From Larix kaempferi (taxonomy: Eukaryota > Streptophyta > Pinopsida > Pinales > Pinaceae): 64,000 bases of DNA. The notes beneath the pieces were generated by a model. It was not told where the DNA came from. It worked only from the letters and a program-made list of their open reading frames with translations, and searched no databases. The position numbers were made by a program, and so were the translations under genes. This document shows positions 36,588-49,773 of the stretch, piece after piece. The DNA lies in assembly GCA_027924585.1 (NCBI GenBank), contig BSBM01000068.1, forward strand, positions 8,724,501 through 8,788,500. Direction: 5' to 3'. How positions within the stretch are numbered: position 1 is the first letter of the stretch; every line of letters begins with the position of its first letter.

Positions 36588-36714
36588 ACCTGCAAACTAA
36601 ATATAAAATGTGCTGAACATAAAACAAAATTAAAAAAAATTAGTAGTTGTATTTTCTATTTTAAATTTTAATTGCGCGAGTTGAGCCACTTTCAGGCCTA
36701 GATTTTGAACATGC

Positions 36715-36726
36715 GCTCTGATACCA
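36715..36726 (-). promoter_or_regulatory. G3 primer-binding site (tRNA-iMet)
   Basis: Minus strand TGGTATCAGAGC, a 12-nt match to initiator-Met tRNA, two bases from LTR-3. Confidence 0.92.
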
Positions 36727-36728
36727 CA

Positions 36729-39403
36729 TGTAGCATCCCCAAATTTCACCAAAAATTAAAAATTTTCTATGCAGTAATTAATGCTAATGTTTGTTATTTG
36801 GAAGGTATGAAAATGATAACTTATTCTTTTCAATAACAGTTCAGTTATGTTTATGACGCCACATGCTTAGTCACCAACAATCGTCAGTTGTTTAAGAGTA
36901 TTGAAATGTCGTAATACTATAATCTTTTGTTATGTTGTAACTACTCCTAGTCCTATGCATCTATCTTCGTTGTCTGAAATTTCGCTTAATCAAAACATTT
37001 ATCATTTTAAATGTCATAATTAGAATGATGTGATTCTATAGCTGTATTCATGAATATGATTTATAATTCTTTTCTTTCTTTGTTGGAAGGGCTCCTAAGG
37101 GTGTCACGTGGCTTTCTTAGCTATTATCTATCTAACGCATTTACTATTCATTTACAGCACTGCAGGTAAGAATATATTGTTCAAAGTTTAAAGAGTTGAC
37201 AAATGAAGATATACGGGGGGGTACGTAATTCTATCCTAATGATCCTTATGTTAAAATTTATGTCCAGGGCATGCTTAGGAATTTTAGACTTAACGCTTAG
37301 GGTGAAACATAACCTATCCATGACATTACTTGTAATAATGTTACATTATAATTATGGTCCATAGAAGACTATTACTGAGGGTTGTTAAGACATTAATATT
37401 TCTTTTTAAATTAGAGTAGGCACATGTTATACATTTAATTGTGAAAGTTTGATATACCACATCTTATGTTATAAATGGTAACACATTTATTCATCCCATG
37501 TCGATATCCTCTATAATTATATTGTGATGGTTAAAATACTTACCATATCGATTTTTGAAACTATAATCTAAAACCTTTAAATATTGAATTCATCTATGAA
37601 ATATTGGTAACCAAAACCAGTTCTCGACTATAGGCAAAGGCACCAGATTTAAACCATGGTGGAATGCACTGTTGGCAGATGTACTGAAATTAAAGTGTTC
37701 CTTAGTGGGATGCACAATGGAATTCGTGGTGGCGTTTGATCACGTGATGGCATGGGGTTTTTTGTAAAAACCCTAGCTACACATTGATAAACCACTTGTT
37801 AGCGTTAACCGAAATCATTTGCAAGGTTTGTTGTAGGAGCCGACAGGCTCTCGGTTTTATCAGGGTTTTGAAATGCTTTAACCCTTCAAGGGTTTCGATA
37901 GTGAATCTCCAAACCTGCATTCCAGGGATTCTATAGCTATATGTATAACCTCTAAGTTCGATGGTGAATCTCATGGCGTTGCTCCAAGCGTGATACTATG
38001 AACCGAAGGTAAGCCAACTTTCAAGTTTGAGTTTGACACGATTCAAAGAGTTATACATTGTTTTATATTTGCACTAAATTTTAAATTCTTTAACTGTTTG
38101 TTTACGTTGATTTGTTGTGAAAGGTTAGCCTCTCATCAACATTGAAGTTGTGATGAGTGAGGTGATTGCTTCTAAGGGAAATGTTAGACTTACAGCCCTA
38201 GTAAGCCTCGATGATTCTCTTGGACACCCTATTTGTGACTCTTGATAAGATTGGTGATATTAGGGAATTGATGTCGATCTTCGTAACTTCGTCGATTTAC
38301 GATTTCAACTTGTATTTCGTTTTACTATTTTGTTTGGATGTTTTGTAAGCCATTTGGAAACTCTATAAAATAAAACGTAGGGTATTATACCCTCGAGCTA
38401 TGGCTCTTGCAATTCTTGTTGGATGTATACTCTGGAAATGAAAATCAAGTTTCTGTTTATTTAATTTTTTCTTTGTCTATGTATAAACTTGATGTGTTCG
38501 GGATTGGACCCTGCAACAGTTATGTGTGCCAAAGGATTTTGGGTTCTCGAGCATAATGCCGGCCCACACCATGACCATGTGTTCTCAGTTTAAATACTGT
38601 TTTGTTTTTATTTTGACTTGATATATAAAAAGGGTTATGTCCAAAGTTTGGATCGTGAGGAGTTAAAGATGGATTTATGTTTGGGAGTTGTAATCGGGCA
38701 TTACCCTAGCTCCACAGTAACTATGTGTTTTTAGTTTTTGACTGTGTTATTAATGGTCATTGTTTAAAACGGTTTGGAGAATGATTAATGGTTAACTGGT
38801 TACTGAGATGGGCTAGGAAATGAAATTATTATGTTTAAAATTTTAAATGTATAGAATGATTGCGTATAAAAGAATGATTGCAAGATTTTAGGTGAACTAG
38901 GAAGGACCCCAGTGGGTTTCAATCTTGAGACTACTGTTAGCCAAAAGATTAGCTTTGATTAGAATTAATGTTATAGATTTCTTCATATAACAATACGCTT
39001 AGGTTGATAGTTTGTATTTAGTAATTTATTTGGTATATAAATATGGATATACAAAGATGTTTACGGTTTGCAAAAAGAATTCGACTCTAGTCTTACACTG
39101 TTCATGCATTAGGTTTATAATAATGAATTTAATAGAATTTGGATACTAAGTATCTTATAACTTTCCAGGATGTATCTAGATCTTTTTGTTTGATTGTTAA
39201 TGAGAGTTATTATAATTACCCTATTCATTAATTATATTGAAAGGTCTTAAAATTGATATTTTGTATATTAATGTGATGCTCGGCTTAGTCTCGAGCTTAT
39301 ATGTTCAAACTCGAAGTTCTGAGAACAACCCTAAATTGTAATTATTATTATGCATTTGTTTTTAGAGTAGTAAAGTTGAAAGATGTGTTTTAACGGCATA
39401 AGT
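36729..39403 (-). repeat. LTR-3 of family G, first part
   Basis: Starts TGTAGCATCCCC. Compared with LTR-1 and LTR-2 it lacks about 28 bp near 37687 and carries small indels. It ends in TAAGT (39399-39403), the left target copy for H. Confidence 0.9.
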
Positions 39404-42400
39404 TGTAACATCTCCAATGAATATCTTAGTATTTAATGAATGAATTGGCTCGAAAAAACAATTTTCATTATATAAAAGAATTTCATAATATATAGTATTG
39501 ATACCACATGTCACATACCCAAAAATTCTTCACAATGAAGCCATTCGTATAAAAAAATATCTTCTTCCTTTACCAATAACCTAAGGAAAATTAATTAACC
39601 ATATCAACAATTCACATTCATGGATTTACAAGAATTCCCACAATCATCTTACTCATAAACCCTACTTACTTTATACAAAGGTCTTAATGAGTAGTTTACA
39701 TATTTATACCATATTAATTCCCTTACCACATTCAATACATTTAGCCCCCTTCTTTTATCTGAATTGGGATGATACATGAACAAAAAGTATTTCAACTATA
39801 CCCCATATTTAACCATTACCAATTTCCTCAAAACATTGTAGAACTCAAAGCTTCCTCTAGTATATTACTCATATGTGATATCATTATCATTACTTTGAAA
39901 ACATTATGACACCCCGAAGACTTAATGATTATTTAAGCGAGTTTTCAATAAATACTTTTACACCATAACGATTCCACAATAAAAATTCATCTCACACACT
40001 AGTTCATACTCAATCAATTTCAGACTTGAAATACACTTATTCATAACAATAATGCCATCCATGTAATACACATAAGAAAACAACATAAGAGAACAATATA
40101 ACACGCATGAGAAAAACCATATATAGGTGGTTCACCCAACTCTTTGGGCTACGTCCACAAGGAAGTCAAAAATTGTATTATCATCCAACCAAAATGATTA
40201 CAATCCTGCCACGCAGAGGCAGCCACATTACACTTCCAAGGCCTTTTGACACTGCATCACTAATACAGAAAAATTCTTCCAACTTAACATAACAAAACAA
40301 GTCGTAGTCAAGAAACTATTTCTCACCAAGATCTCTATGCTTAGAGTCTGGTTTCCTGCCATGGATCATTGCTCTCAGAGGACACAAACCTTAATTTCAA
40401 ACTCAGCATAAATCATACTATGTATTTAAATCGCCAAATAAGCAAAGAAACTACCAAGATCTGAGTTTGTATTGGGTTCTATGGGAAAGATTCTACCAAC
40501 AGCGGTCGAGATCATCATTATCAAATAATAGATATGGCCAATAGATACAGTGATTGTGTTGGGTTTTATGGGGCAGAGATACTACCAAGATCTACTAATT
40601 CAAAAAAGTGGGAACACTTGTTTTTCAGCATAAGTAAGAACTGCAATGCCGTTTCCATAATACAAACATCAGGGATCACAAGGATCCAATCCAATTCATA
40701 CCGCGATATACATGGAACAGAAGTCCCCATGGATCCAACAATCGCAACGCCGAATTAAACAAAAGAATAAAAGAAAAATAGAAATCTTGTTGGCATATCA
40801 TGGAACAGAGCTCCATCGCAGGCATAATCAACTAGAATAAAAAAAAGACTGGATTCATTCTAGCAACTGATGGGATAGAGATCCATCACCTTCATGAAGG
40901 TATAAACAACCAGAAAAGAAAACAAGGATGTAACTCCTGAGCAACTTAACAAAGAACCTCAACCGAAATCAATGCAGAACTAAATGATTCCACGGAATCT
41001 CTCATAAGGACAAGACATAGAAATACAAACCTCATGGCGTCGGGCCTCTCGTGGGATCGTCCCTTCCCTACGCAGTCATCTCCAAAAGAATTATTCATAT
41101 CTCAAATGGATACAGGATCACATCACGGCAATTAGTTTGGGTTTAGGTCTTAATGAGTCCAGGAAGAGTGAAGAGCAGAGATACGATGGGATTTAGAGTG
41201 ATCTTAGTCCAATCACGGAGTTACAACTCGATCTGGAGATCGATGTGGAGATATAAATCTAGAATTCCTTGCTTCTAGTCAGATGTTCCAAAACCTCAAA
41301 TAAAACGTTTAACAAATATTAACTAGCAGGGGTCACTCACCTGAGCATGACCTCTATCAAATAAGGTAGACTGGAAATGAAGCGCTCTCTTACCCCAATC
41401 ACATGGATCCACTGCTCTCCTTCGAATGGTGAACGCACAGTTTGCTTAACCCAATCGTCGGGATCAACGCAGTCCTTCAAACAGTAGGCATTCATCTCCT
41501 TACCCTGCCAACCAACTTCCGCTCCTGAACCATCAAAGAGATTAACGTCACCAATGTAGATTTGTAGAAATCATACTGAAGTTGTAATATAGCCATCAGG
41601 TAGGTGCGAATGTAGAGCTCAGCCATCGCAGAGATGATTCTTCGAGTGCAGAGTTGCTCACACTAAAACTGTAAGATACATCACCTAGATGCGAATGTAG
41701 AGCTTAGCTAACGCACAGATGATTCTACAGAAAGGGCAGCGATCCACGTGATTTTGTCCTCGTAACTATGCATCAGAGCAAAATTCATACAGCTTCCTTC
41801 CAGCTTAAAGAAAACCCAATGCAATTTCGATGAAACCAGTGTAAGGACCACCGATACCCTTAACCTTCAGAAATGAAAGAACAGGAAAATAGCATCCAGC
41901 ACAAAAGGAGAGTCGACCGGTTCACCGTTCTTAGTAAAAGCGCCCACCGAGGTAACTTCTATCTCTGTTATATCTGCTTGATTCACTTCTTACCGAATTC
42001 TCCATGTACTGGTAGACTGGTAGTTCCCTTTCCCAAACGTCTATCCTCGAGTCCTTCGCCCAGATGAAAAACCCCTTTTTTTCTCCCCATTCTCGAAGTT
42101 CCGACCTCTCTTATATAGTTCGGCTTCCCCTTAGTCCGCCTATGGGAGGTGACTTCCCCACTAGCAGCCATTGAGGTCATAACTCCCATCATCAATGAGT
42201 GAAGTGGCAGTAGTAAAGAGAATCAGCTCGTTGCAAGAATCGAGGGAGGTGTTCCCTCTACTATTCGTATCCTAAGAAAACGTTAGAACAAAAGTTCTAA
42301 ACCTATTACAAGTGGTGGTGTTGAAACCGAGATAGGGAGGTCGTGTCTCCTGGAGGTAACGAGTTTTAATAAGCATACACTGAAGTGATATGGAGTCTAC

Positions 42401-42985
42401 ATAAGTAGATTGAAATTCTCTTGGTAAGGGTATGAGTGGATCAAAGTGATACCACAACTATTTGTATGTGCCTCCTATATATATATACATATATATATCT
42501 ATAGTATCCGTTTAGTAATGAAGTCGATGATAAGCGTCTAAACCAATGTCATAGTTATGAAGGAGTAAGACAAGCCTTAAATGTAGGGGTTATATTGCAT
42601 ATATATAGAGACTATATATATAAATATATCCTATGCACAAATGCATTTCTCTAGTTAACACGTTGATATATATATATATATATAACTAGCTCTTTGATCT
42701 TTTGATCATATATTTATACATCATATGTATAAATATCAGCTAACTCCATCTTTTATATAAATATACATATACCATAAATATATGTATAAAAGGTTACTCA
42801 CCCTACCTCCTAGAGGATTCAATCACTTATAATTTTAATTGTGCCATCGTTTTTCATCTCTATACTTAAGAGTTAAATCAACTGAGTTATAAGGTTTCCT
42901 GGTGGGGCCTTGGCCTTGAGCTCCTCACCAGAACCAATAAACAAATATATTTTACAAAATGAGCGTATAAAGGAAGGATATTACA
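39404..42985 (-). repeat. H 3' LTR
   Basis: 3582 bp, TGTAACATCTCC...GATATTACA. It matches 46165-49768 at roughly 98-99% by eye. It lacks 16 bp present in the 5' LTR near 47047 and about 5 bp near 48910. The block GGTGGTTCACCCAACTC...GGGCTACGTCCAC lies at 40126-40158. Reading frames inside (for example 40107-40292) have no recognisable product. Confidence 0.93.
42473..42790. repeat. TA-rich simple repeats in the H 3' LTR
   Basis: Runs of (TA)n and ATATAC palindromes near 42475-42500, 42600-42635, 42665-42685 and 42705-42790. Strongly AT-rich and prone to hairpins and slippage. Confidence 0.85.
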
Positions 42986-43002
42986 TCCTCCTCCCCTTTA
43001 AG
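42986..43002 (-). promoter_or_regulatory. H polypurine tract
   Basis: Minus strand CTTAAAGGGGAGGAGGA immediately before the TGTAATATCC start of the 3' LTR. Upstream minus-strand codons read NTEDGVILKGEEDVIS across the tract, the typical last residues of a gypsy pol, which shows descent from an autonomous element. Confidence 0.85.
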
Positions 43003-43331
43003 AATAACACCGTCCTCGGTGTTCATACATTTGCAAATCGTGTTCTCTTCTCGAATCATTCTTTACTTGCTTTGCCGGTTCCTCTTGATCACATCTTCAT
43101 TCTTGACTACAAAAATCGGGAGTTAAAGAAACCGTAAAACTTATCATCAATTCCATAATTAATACTCAGAAACATAAACAATGAGCCATTTTATTGCAAC
43201 ATAGCATTTTCAATTTATGGAATATCTGTAGTCTTTATTTGTGCTTTTATTATCACGAGCATAGACGAATCCAGTGCTCCAAGAATTTAACTTAATCAAA
43301 CACATTATTCACTTGATCCAGAAAATTCTTT

Positions 43332-43606
43332 CCTAACATGCCAATGCTTACACAACAATCCTTTTGGAAATCCTTGCCTAACACCTCAGTGCTCACACAG
43401 CAATTCTTTCGGAGATTTCTTGCCTAACACCATAGTGCTCACGCAACAATACTTTCTCTCATGCCTTGCCTAACACCTTAGTGCTCACGCAGCAAACATT
43501 TCATTCATGTCTTGCCTAACACCTTAGTGCTCACGCAGCAAACATTTCTTTCATGTCTTTCCTAACACCTTAGTGCTCACACAACAAACATTTCTTTCAT
43601 GCATAC
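43332..43606. repeat. Six-unit minisatellite, modal period 46 bp
   Basis: Units begin CCTAACACC..AGTGCTCACRCAGCAA at about 43332, 43377, 43433, 43469, 43515 and 43561, with spacings of 45, 56, 36, 46 and 46 bp. The three rightmost are nearly identical. It lies about 350 bp inside the element from the PPT. Confidence 0.9.
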
Positions 43607-46150
43607 TAAGCAGCGTCCTGCCTCCCACATATACATTTTCTTATAGCTTGCCCAGGTCTTACAGCCAGTCGATTCTCCGAGAATCCTAGTGGCTGTTCAA
43701 TCCCTGATTTTAGGGAGTATTTTAATGCCATTACAACACTCTTTACACAATTCCCTCAAGCCTTCTCGCTTGAGTCCCAGAATTTATTTTCCCCAAGCCA
43801 CCTTGCTTGAGTCTAGAAAAATCTCTTTCAATTTAATCAATTTATTTCGTCACATTACATTCTGTACCCATACGATTACTCTGACCCTCTGGGTCGAGTT
43901 TCCTGATTAAAAATATATCAAAATTTAAAAGAATCCATAACAGTTGAGATGTGGATCTTAAATCCTCACCCCCTTATTTTACCATGCATAATATTTATGC
44001 TCTTGCATTTTCACAAGCTTCACAGAAATTTCACCATCTACCAAATTTCACTTGTTAGTATTACTTTATATACAAAATCAAATATTGTAAGAGGATCCCT
44101 TCCTTAAACAGAAAATCATCTTTTTTACCAAAATATCCATATGCAATCATCTAGGATGTCATTTCCTACTACACATAACTATCTTATAAGATTACATAAT
44201 GTTTTGAACACGATATAACATTCTTTCTATGATGATCCATGGACATTATGATCATTTAACCTCGAATGTTAGCTTTCACCATTTCAACACAATTCCTTTT
44301 TTAGTTATACAACCCTTTTGTATACCCTAACATCATATAGAGATAACCAATTGTCTAAAACAAACTTACATACCTTATACAGATAACCATGTATCTTTGT
44401 AAAGGCGACCGCACAGCTCACCTTCATCTGCCGAGGTTCCAGTTTACTTGTATCATCACGTATTAGTATTATACATGAATCGGTATATATATATATCCCA
44501 CATTTACCCATTTATGGGTGTCAGGCGGTGATGTGTGAGAAAATAACATTTGCTCAACCACCACATTCAAGTGTTAGTCGTATAAAGGTAATTAAATCAT
44601 AAGAACAATCGTACATATAACATATGTTCAAACATCATTTTTACTTGTTTCATAAATGCTTATACCTCGATTACTGTCTCAAAGATCACTTCCGATCTAC
44701 CCTGCAAATTCCATGTCATCAATGTTTCCTTAACACAAAATAAAAACAGCGATTCCTTGTGGCAACATAAGGATGTCATATGATTACAACATCCTACTAA
44801 CCTGTATTTATTTCATGTTGGTTCTAGGTTTTCCAATAATCTATCCCTTAACAAAATACTCAATTTGAGAAACATATAGTTGTACATGGATAGCAAGTCG
44901 TCATAAATATTGAGCAAATAACAGTATCACTATTACTCATTGTTTCCCACGTCTATCTTAATAGAAATTACTGAAATAAGAGGTATATATAAAAGGTACT
45001 CATGCATTATCATCATATGTATTAATTGATTAATATCCACATGTATATGTAATTATAACAATTTTCCTTTTGTTGCACTTATATGTAAGGGTACGAGCAT
45101 GCTTCAATGTCACACAAAAAAATCGTATTATAATTACATACTAGAATGAAATTGATTTGCAAAGAGACTATTAACAATTTTTCTCCTTTGTAATCTCACA
45201 ATTTCCTAGTCATAGAAAACTTCACAATGACTCCTCCTACAGTATGCACCTTTACAGATTTTACTACTAAGGTCAACCTCATTATAAAATTTATAAACTT
45301 TCATATGTAAACAGAACTTGCTCGTTTCTTACGTAGTTCAAAACCCAAGACTGACCCAAACTATCAAATCTTTAATGGACCTTTTATCATATAGACTTAC
45401 TTTTGATCTGAACTTAATGGATCTTTTAATAGATCTAAGTTGCTTACATTTCCCATCTAAATTTCATATTTAGAAATTTAGACTATTGGTCAATCAAGTT
45501 TACTTAGTTATCTAAGGTCAACCAATTTAGGAGAACTTCCTTAGCCTATAAACTTCATTGTGAAATAGCTAGGATAACTTCCAATACGTGCTTTTACTCT
45601 ACTTACAAGTACCCGTTTCATAAGGACTTAACTCCCATAATATTTTTAAAGTAAATTTTTGACCTTATAGAGTATAAAATACATTGTAGAGTATGACGAG
45701 ACATTCATCGTTTAGTATTTATCAATAGAAGATCATTGAATTTCATAAAGAGACGTATGCGAGGTATGTTCACAAATAGACACTACTAAGCCATTATAAT
45801 GCTCCAGCGAAATGGAGCATACTTACTTGTAATTTCCAAAACGTCATGTTGCTTACGTCTTGCCAATCCTTGGAAATGAAGTTTTATGTCTACGTCTTTA
45901 TAGAATGGAGTTCTTTTCCTAGCTCGACAAACTTGTTTTTGTTTTCCCTATTGAGCCCAATAAGCCCGAGTGTTTGCAACCTGGCTCTGGCGGGAGAAAC
46001 TTGAAGTCGAGCTTAGAGATTCATTTTCCCCTCACCCAGTACAGTCCATGCATCCAAAATGAAACAAAACAATTGATTAGTAAACTTAATCAACCTTTAT
46101 ACTTTCTTATCGCATGTTGAGCTCATTAGGCCCTAGTGTTGTAACCTAAT

Positions 46151-46162
46151 GCTCTGATACCA
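46151..46162 (-). promoter_or_regulatory. H primer-binding site (tRNA-iMet)
   Basis: Minus strand TGGTATCAGAGC, two bases (TA) from the end of the 5' LTR. Confidence 0.93.
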
Positions 46163-46164
46163 TA

Positions 46165-49100
46165 TGTAACATCTCCAATGAATATCTTAGTATTTAATGA
46201 ATGAATTGGCTCGAAAAAACAATTTTCATTATATAAAAGAATTTCATAATATATAGTATTGATACCACATGTCACATACCCAAAAATTCTTCACAATGAA
46301 GCCATTCGTATAAAAAAATATCTTCTTCCTTTACCAATAACCTAAGGAAAATTAATTAACCATATCAACAATTCACATTCATGGATTTACAAGAATTCCC
46401 ACAATCATCTTACTCATAAACCCTACTTACTTTATACAAAGGTCTTAATGAGTAGTTTACATATTTATACCATATTAATTCCCTTACCACATTCAATACA
46501 TTTAGCCCCCTTCTTTTATCCGAATTGGGATGATACATGAACAAAAAGTATTTCAACTATACCCCATATTTAACCATTACCAATTTCCTCAAAACATTGT
46601 AGAAATCAAAGCTTCCTCTAGGATATTACTCATATGTGATATCATTATCATAACTATGAAAACATTATGACACCCCGAAGACTTAATGATTATTTAACCG
46701 AGTTTTCAATAAATACTTTTACAGCATAATGATTCCACAATAAAAATTCATCTCACACACTAGTTCATACTCAATCAATTTCAGACTTGAAATACACTTA
46801 TTCATAACAATAATGCCATCCATGTAATACACATAAGAAAACAACATAAGAGAACAATATAACACGCATGAGAAAAACCATATATAGGTGGTTCACCCAA
46901 CTCTTTGGGCTACGTCCACAAGGAAGTCAAAAATTGTATTATCATCCAACCAAAATGATTACAATCCTGCCACGCAGAGGTAGCCACATTACACTTCCAA
47001 GGCCTTTTGACACTGCATCACTAATACAGAAAAATTCTTCCAACTTAACAAGACTAGATCTTAACATAACAAAACAAGTCGTAGTCAAGAAACTATTTCT
47101 CACCAAGATCTCTACGCTTAGAGTCTGGTTTCCTGCCATGGATCACTGCTCTCAGAGGACACAAACCTTAATTTCAAACTCAGCATAAATCGATCTACGT
47201 ATTTAAATCGCCAAATAAGCAGAGAAACTACCAAGATCTGAGTTTGTATTCGGTTCTATGGGAAAGATTCTACCAACAGCGGTCGAGATCATCATTATCA
47301 AATAATAGATATGGCCAATAGATACAGTGATTGCGTTGGGTTTTATGGGGCAGAGATACTACCAAGATCTACTAATTCAAAAAAGTGGGAACACTTGTTT
47401 TTCAGCATAAGTAAGAACTGCAATGCCGTTTCCATAATACAAACATCAGGGATCACAAGGATCCAATCCAATTCATACCGCGATATACATGGAACAGAAG
47501 TCCCCACGGATCCAACAATCGCAACGCCGAATTAAACAAAAGAATAAAAGAAAAATAGAAATCTTGTTGGCATATCATGGAACAGAGCTCCATCGCAGGC
47601 ATAATCAACTAGAATAAAAAAAAAGACTGGATTCATTCTAGCAACTGATGGGACAGAGATCCATCACCTTCACGAAGGTATAAACAACCAGAAAAGAAAA
47701 CAAGGATGTAACTCCTGAGCAACTTAACAAAGAACTTCAATCGAAATCAATGCAGAACTAAATGATTCCAGGGAATCTCTCATAAGGACAAGACGCAGCA
47801 ATACAAACCTCACGGGGTCGGGCCTCTCGTGGGGTCGTCCCTTCCCTACGCAGTCATCTCCAAAAGAATTATTCATATCTCAAACGGATACAGGATCACA
47901 TCACGGCAATTAGTTTGGGTTTAGGTCTTAATGAGTCCAGGAAGAGCGAAGAGTAGAGATACGATGGGATTTAGAGTGATCTTAGTCCAATCACGGAGTT
48001 ACAACTCGATCTGGAGATCGACGTGGAGATATAAATCTAGAATTCCTTGCTTCTAGTCAAATGTTCCAAAACCTCAAATAAAACATTTAACAAATATTAA
48101 CTAGCAAGGGTCACTCACCTGAGCATGACCTCTATCAAATAAGGTAGACTGGAAATGAAGCGCTCTCTTACCCGAATCACATGGATCCATTGCCCTCCTT
48201 CGAATGGTGAACGCACAGTTTGCTTAACCCAGTCGTCGGGATCAACGCAGTCCTTCAAACGGTAGGCATTCATCTCCTTACCCTGCCAACCAACTTCCGC
48301 TCCCGAACCATCAAAGAGATTAACGCCGCCAATGTAGATTTGTAGAAATCATGCTGAAGTTGTAAGATAGCCATCAGCTAGCTGCGAATGTAGAGCTCAG
48401 CCATCGCAGAGATGATTCTTCCAGTGCAGAGTTACGCACACTAAAACTGTAAGATACATCACCTAGATGCGAATGTAGAGCTTACCTAACGCACAGATGA
48501 TTCTACATAAAGGGCAGCGATCCACGTGATCTTGTCCTCGTAACTATGCATCAGAGCAAAATTTATACAGCTTCCTTCCAGCTTAAAGAAAACCCAATGC
48601 GATTTCGATGAAACCAGTGTAAGGACCATTGATACCCTTAACCTTCAAAAATGAAAGAACAGGAAAATAGCATCCAGCACAAAAGGAGAGTCGACCGGTT
48701 CACCGTTTTGAGTAAAAGCGCCCACCGAGGTAACTTCTGTCTCTGTTATATCTGCCTGATTCACTTCTTACCGAATTCTCCATGTACTGGTAGACTGGTA
48801 GTTCCCTTTCCCAAACGTCTATCCTCGAGTCCTTCACCCAGATGAAAAACCCCTTTTTTTCTCCCCATTCTCGAAGTTCCGACCTCTCTTATATAATTCG
48901 GCTTCCCCTTTGGAGAGTCCGCCTATGGGAGGTGACTTCCCCACTAGCAGCCGTTGAGGTCATAACTCCCATCATCAATGAGTGAAGTGGCAGTAGTAAA
49001 GAGAATCAGCTCGTTGCAAGAATCGAGGGAGGTGTTCCCTCTACTATTCGTATCCTAAGAAAACGTTAGAACAAAAGTTCTAAACCTATTACAAGTGGTG

Positions 49101-49768
49101 GTGTTGAAACCGAGATAGGGAGGTCGTGTCTCCTGGAGGTAATGAGTTTTAATAAGCATACACTGAAGTGATATGGAGTCTACATAAGTAGACTGAAATT
49201 CTCTTGGTAAGGGTATGAGTGGATCAAAGTGATACCACAACTATTTGTATGTGCCTCCTATATATATATACATATATATATCTATAATATCCATTTAGTA
49301 ATGAAGTCGATGATAAGCGTCTAAACCAATGTCATAGTTATGAAGGAGTAAGACAAGCCTTAAATGTAGGGGTTATATTGCATATATATAGAGACTATAT
49401 ATATAAATATATCATATGCACAAATGCATTTCTCTAGTTAACACGTTGATATATATATATATATATAACTAGCTCTTTGATCTTTTGATCATATATTTAT
49501 ACATCATATGTATAAATATCAGCTAACTCCATCTTTTATATAAATATACATATACCATATATATATGTATAAAAGGTTACTCACCCTACCTCCTAGAGGA
49601 TTCAATCACTTATAATTTTAATTGTGCCATTGTTTTTCATCTCTATACTTAAGAGTTAAATCAACTGAGTTATAAGGTTTCCTGGTGGGGCCTTGGCCTT
49701 GAGCTCCTCACCAGAACCAATAAACAAATATATTTTACAAAATGAGCGTATAAAGGAAGGATATTACA
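46165..49768 (-). repeat. H 5' LTR
   Basis: 3604 bp, TGTAACATCTCC...GATATTACA, followed by TAAGT. It carries the same GGTGGTTCACCCAACTC..GGGCTACGTCCAC block at about 46886-46918. Confidence 0.93.
49256..49575. repeat. TA-rich simple repeats in the H 5' LTR
   Basis: Same (TA)n and ATATAC runs as at 42473-42790. Confidence 0.85.
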
Positions 49769-49773
49769 TAAGT

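Larger units (their letters stand above)
31840..36728 (-). mobile_element. G3: gypsy internal region, uninterrupted
   Basis: 4889 bp from PPT (31840-31855) to PBS (36715-36726). This is the cleanest internal unit, with chromodomain, integrase, RNase H, RT, protease and gag all present and no nested insertion. It is flanked by LTR-2 and LTR-3. Confidence 0.94.
42986..46164 (-). other. H internal region, non-coding
   Basis: 3179 bp between PPT and PBS. Apart from the pol-tail remnant at about 42986-43130 and the minisatellite (43332-43606), I see no gag, protease, RT, integrase or other gene in any frame. AT-rich sequence with short spurious frames only. Confidence 0.85.
39404..49768 (-). mobile_element. 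H: young LARD-like non-autonomous gypsy derivative
   Basis: 10,365 bp with a perfect TAAGT duplication (39399-39403 and 49769-49773). The LTRs are 3582 and 3604 bp and nearly identical. The 3179-bp interior has an iMet PBS at the right and a PPT at the left, so the element is on the minus strand. The interior encodes no gag or pol beyond a last tail of codons at the PPT. This fits a large retrotransposon derivative mobilised in trans by a chromovirus. It sits in LTR-3. Confidence 0.93.

Noticed and set aside
40107-40292. Small frames in the H LTR that are identical in both copies (also 46868-47188, 40534-40758 and 47311-47535).
   Set aside because: They are identical only because the LTRs are recent duplicates. 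No domain or start context supports coding.
42473-42790. TA palindromes in the H LTR as a nested MITE.
   Set aside because: No bounded terminal inverted repeats or target duplication. They are simple (TA)n expansions present in both LTRs.
43332-43606. The repeat block in H as a CRISPR-like array.
   Set aside because: The units are directly tandem with no unique spacers, spacing is irregular, and the context is a plant retroelement.
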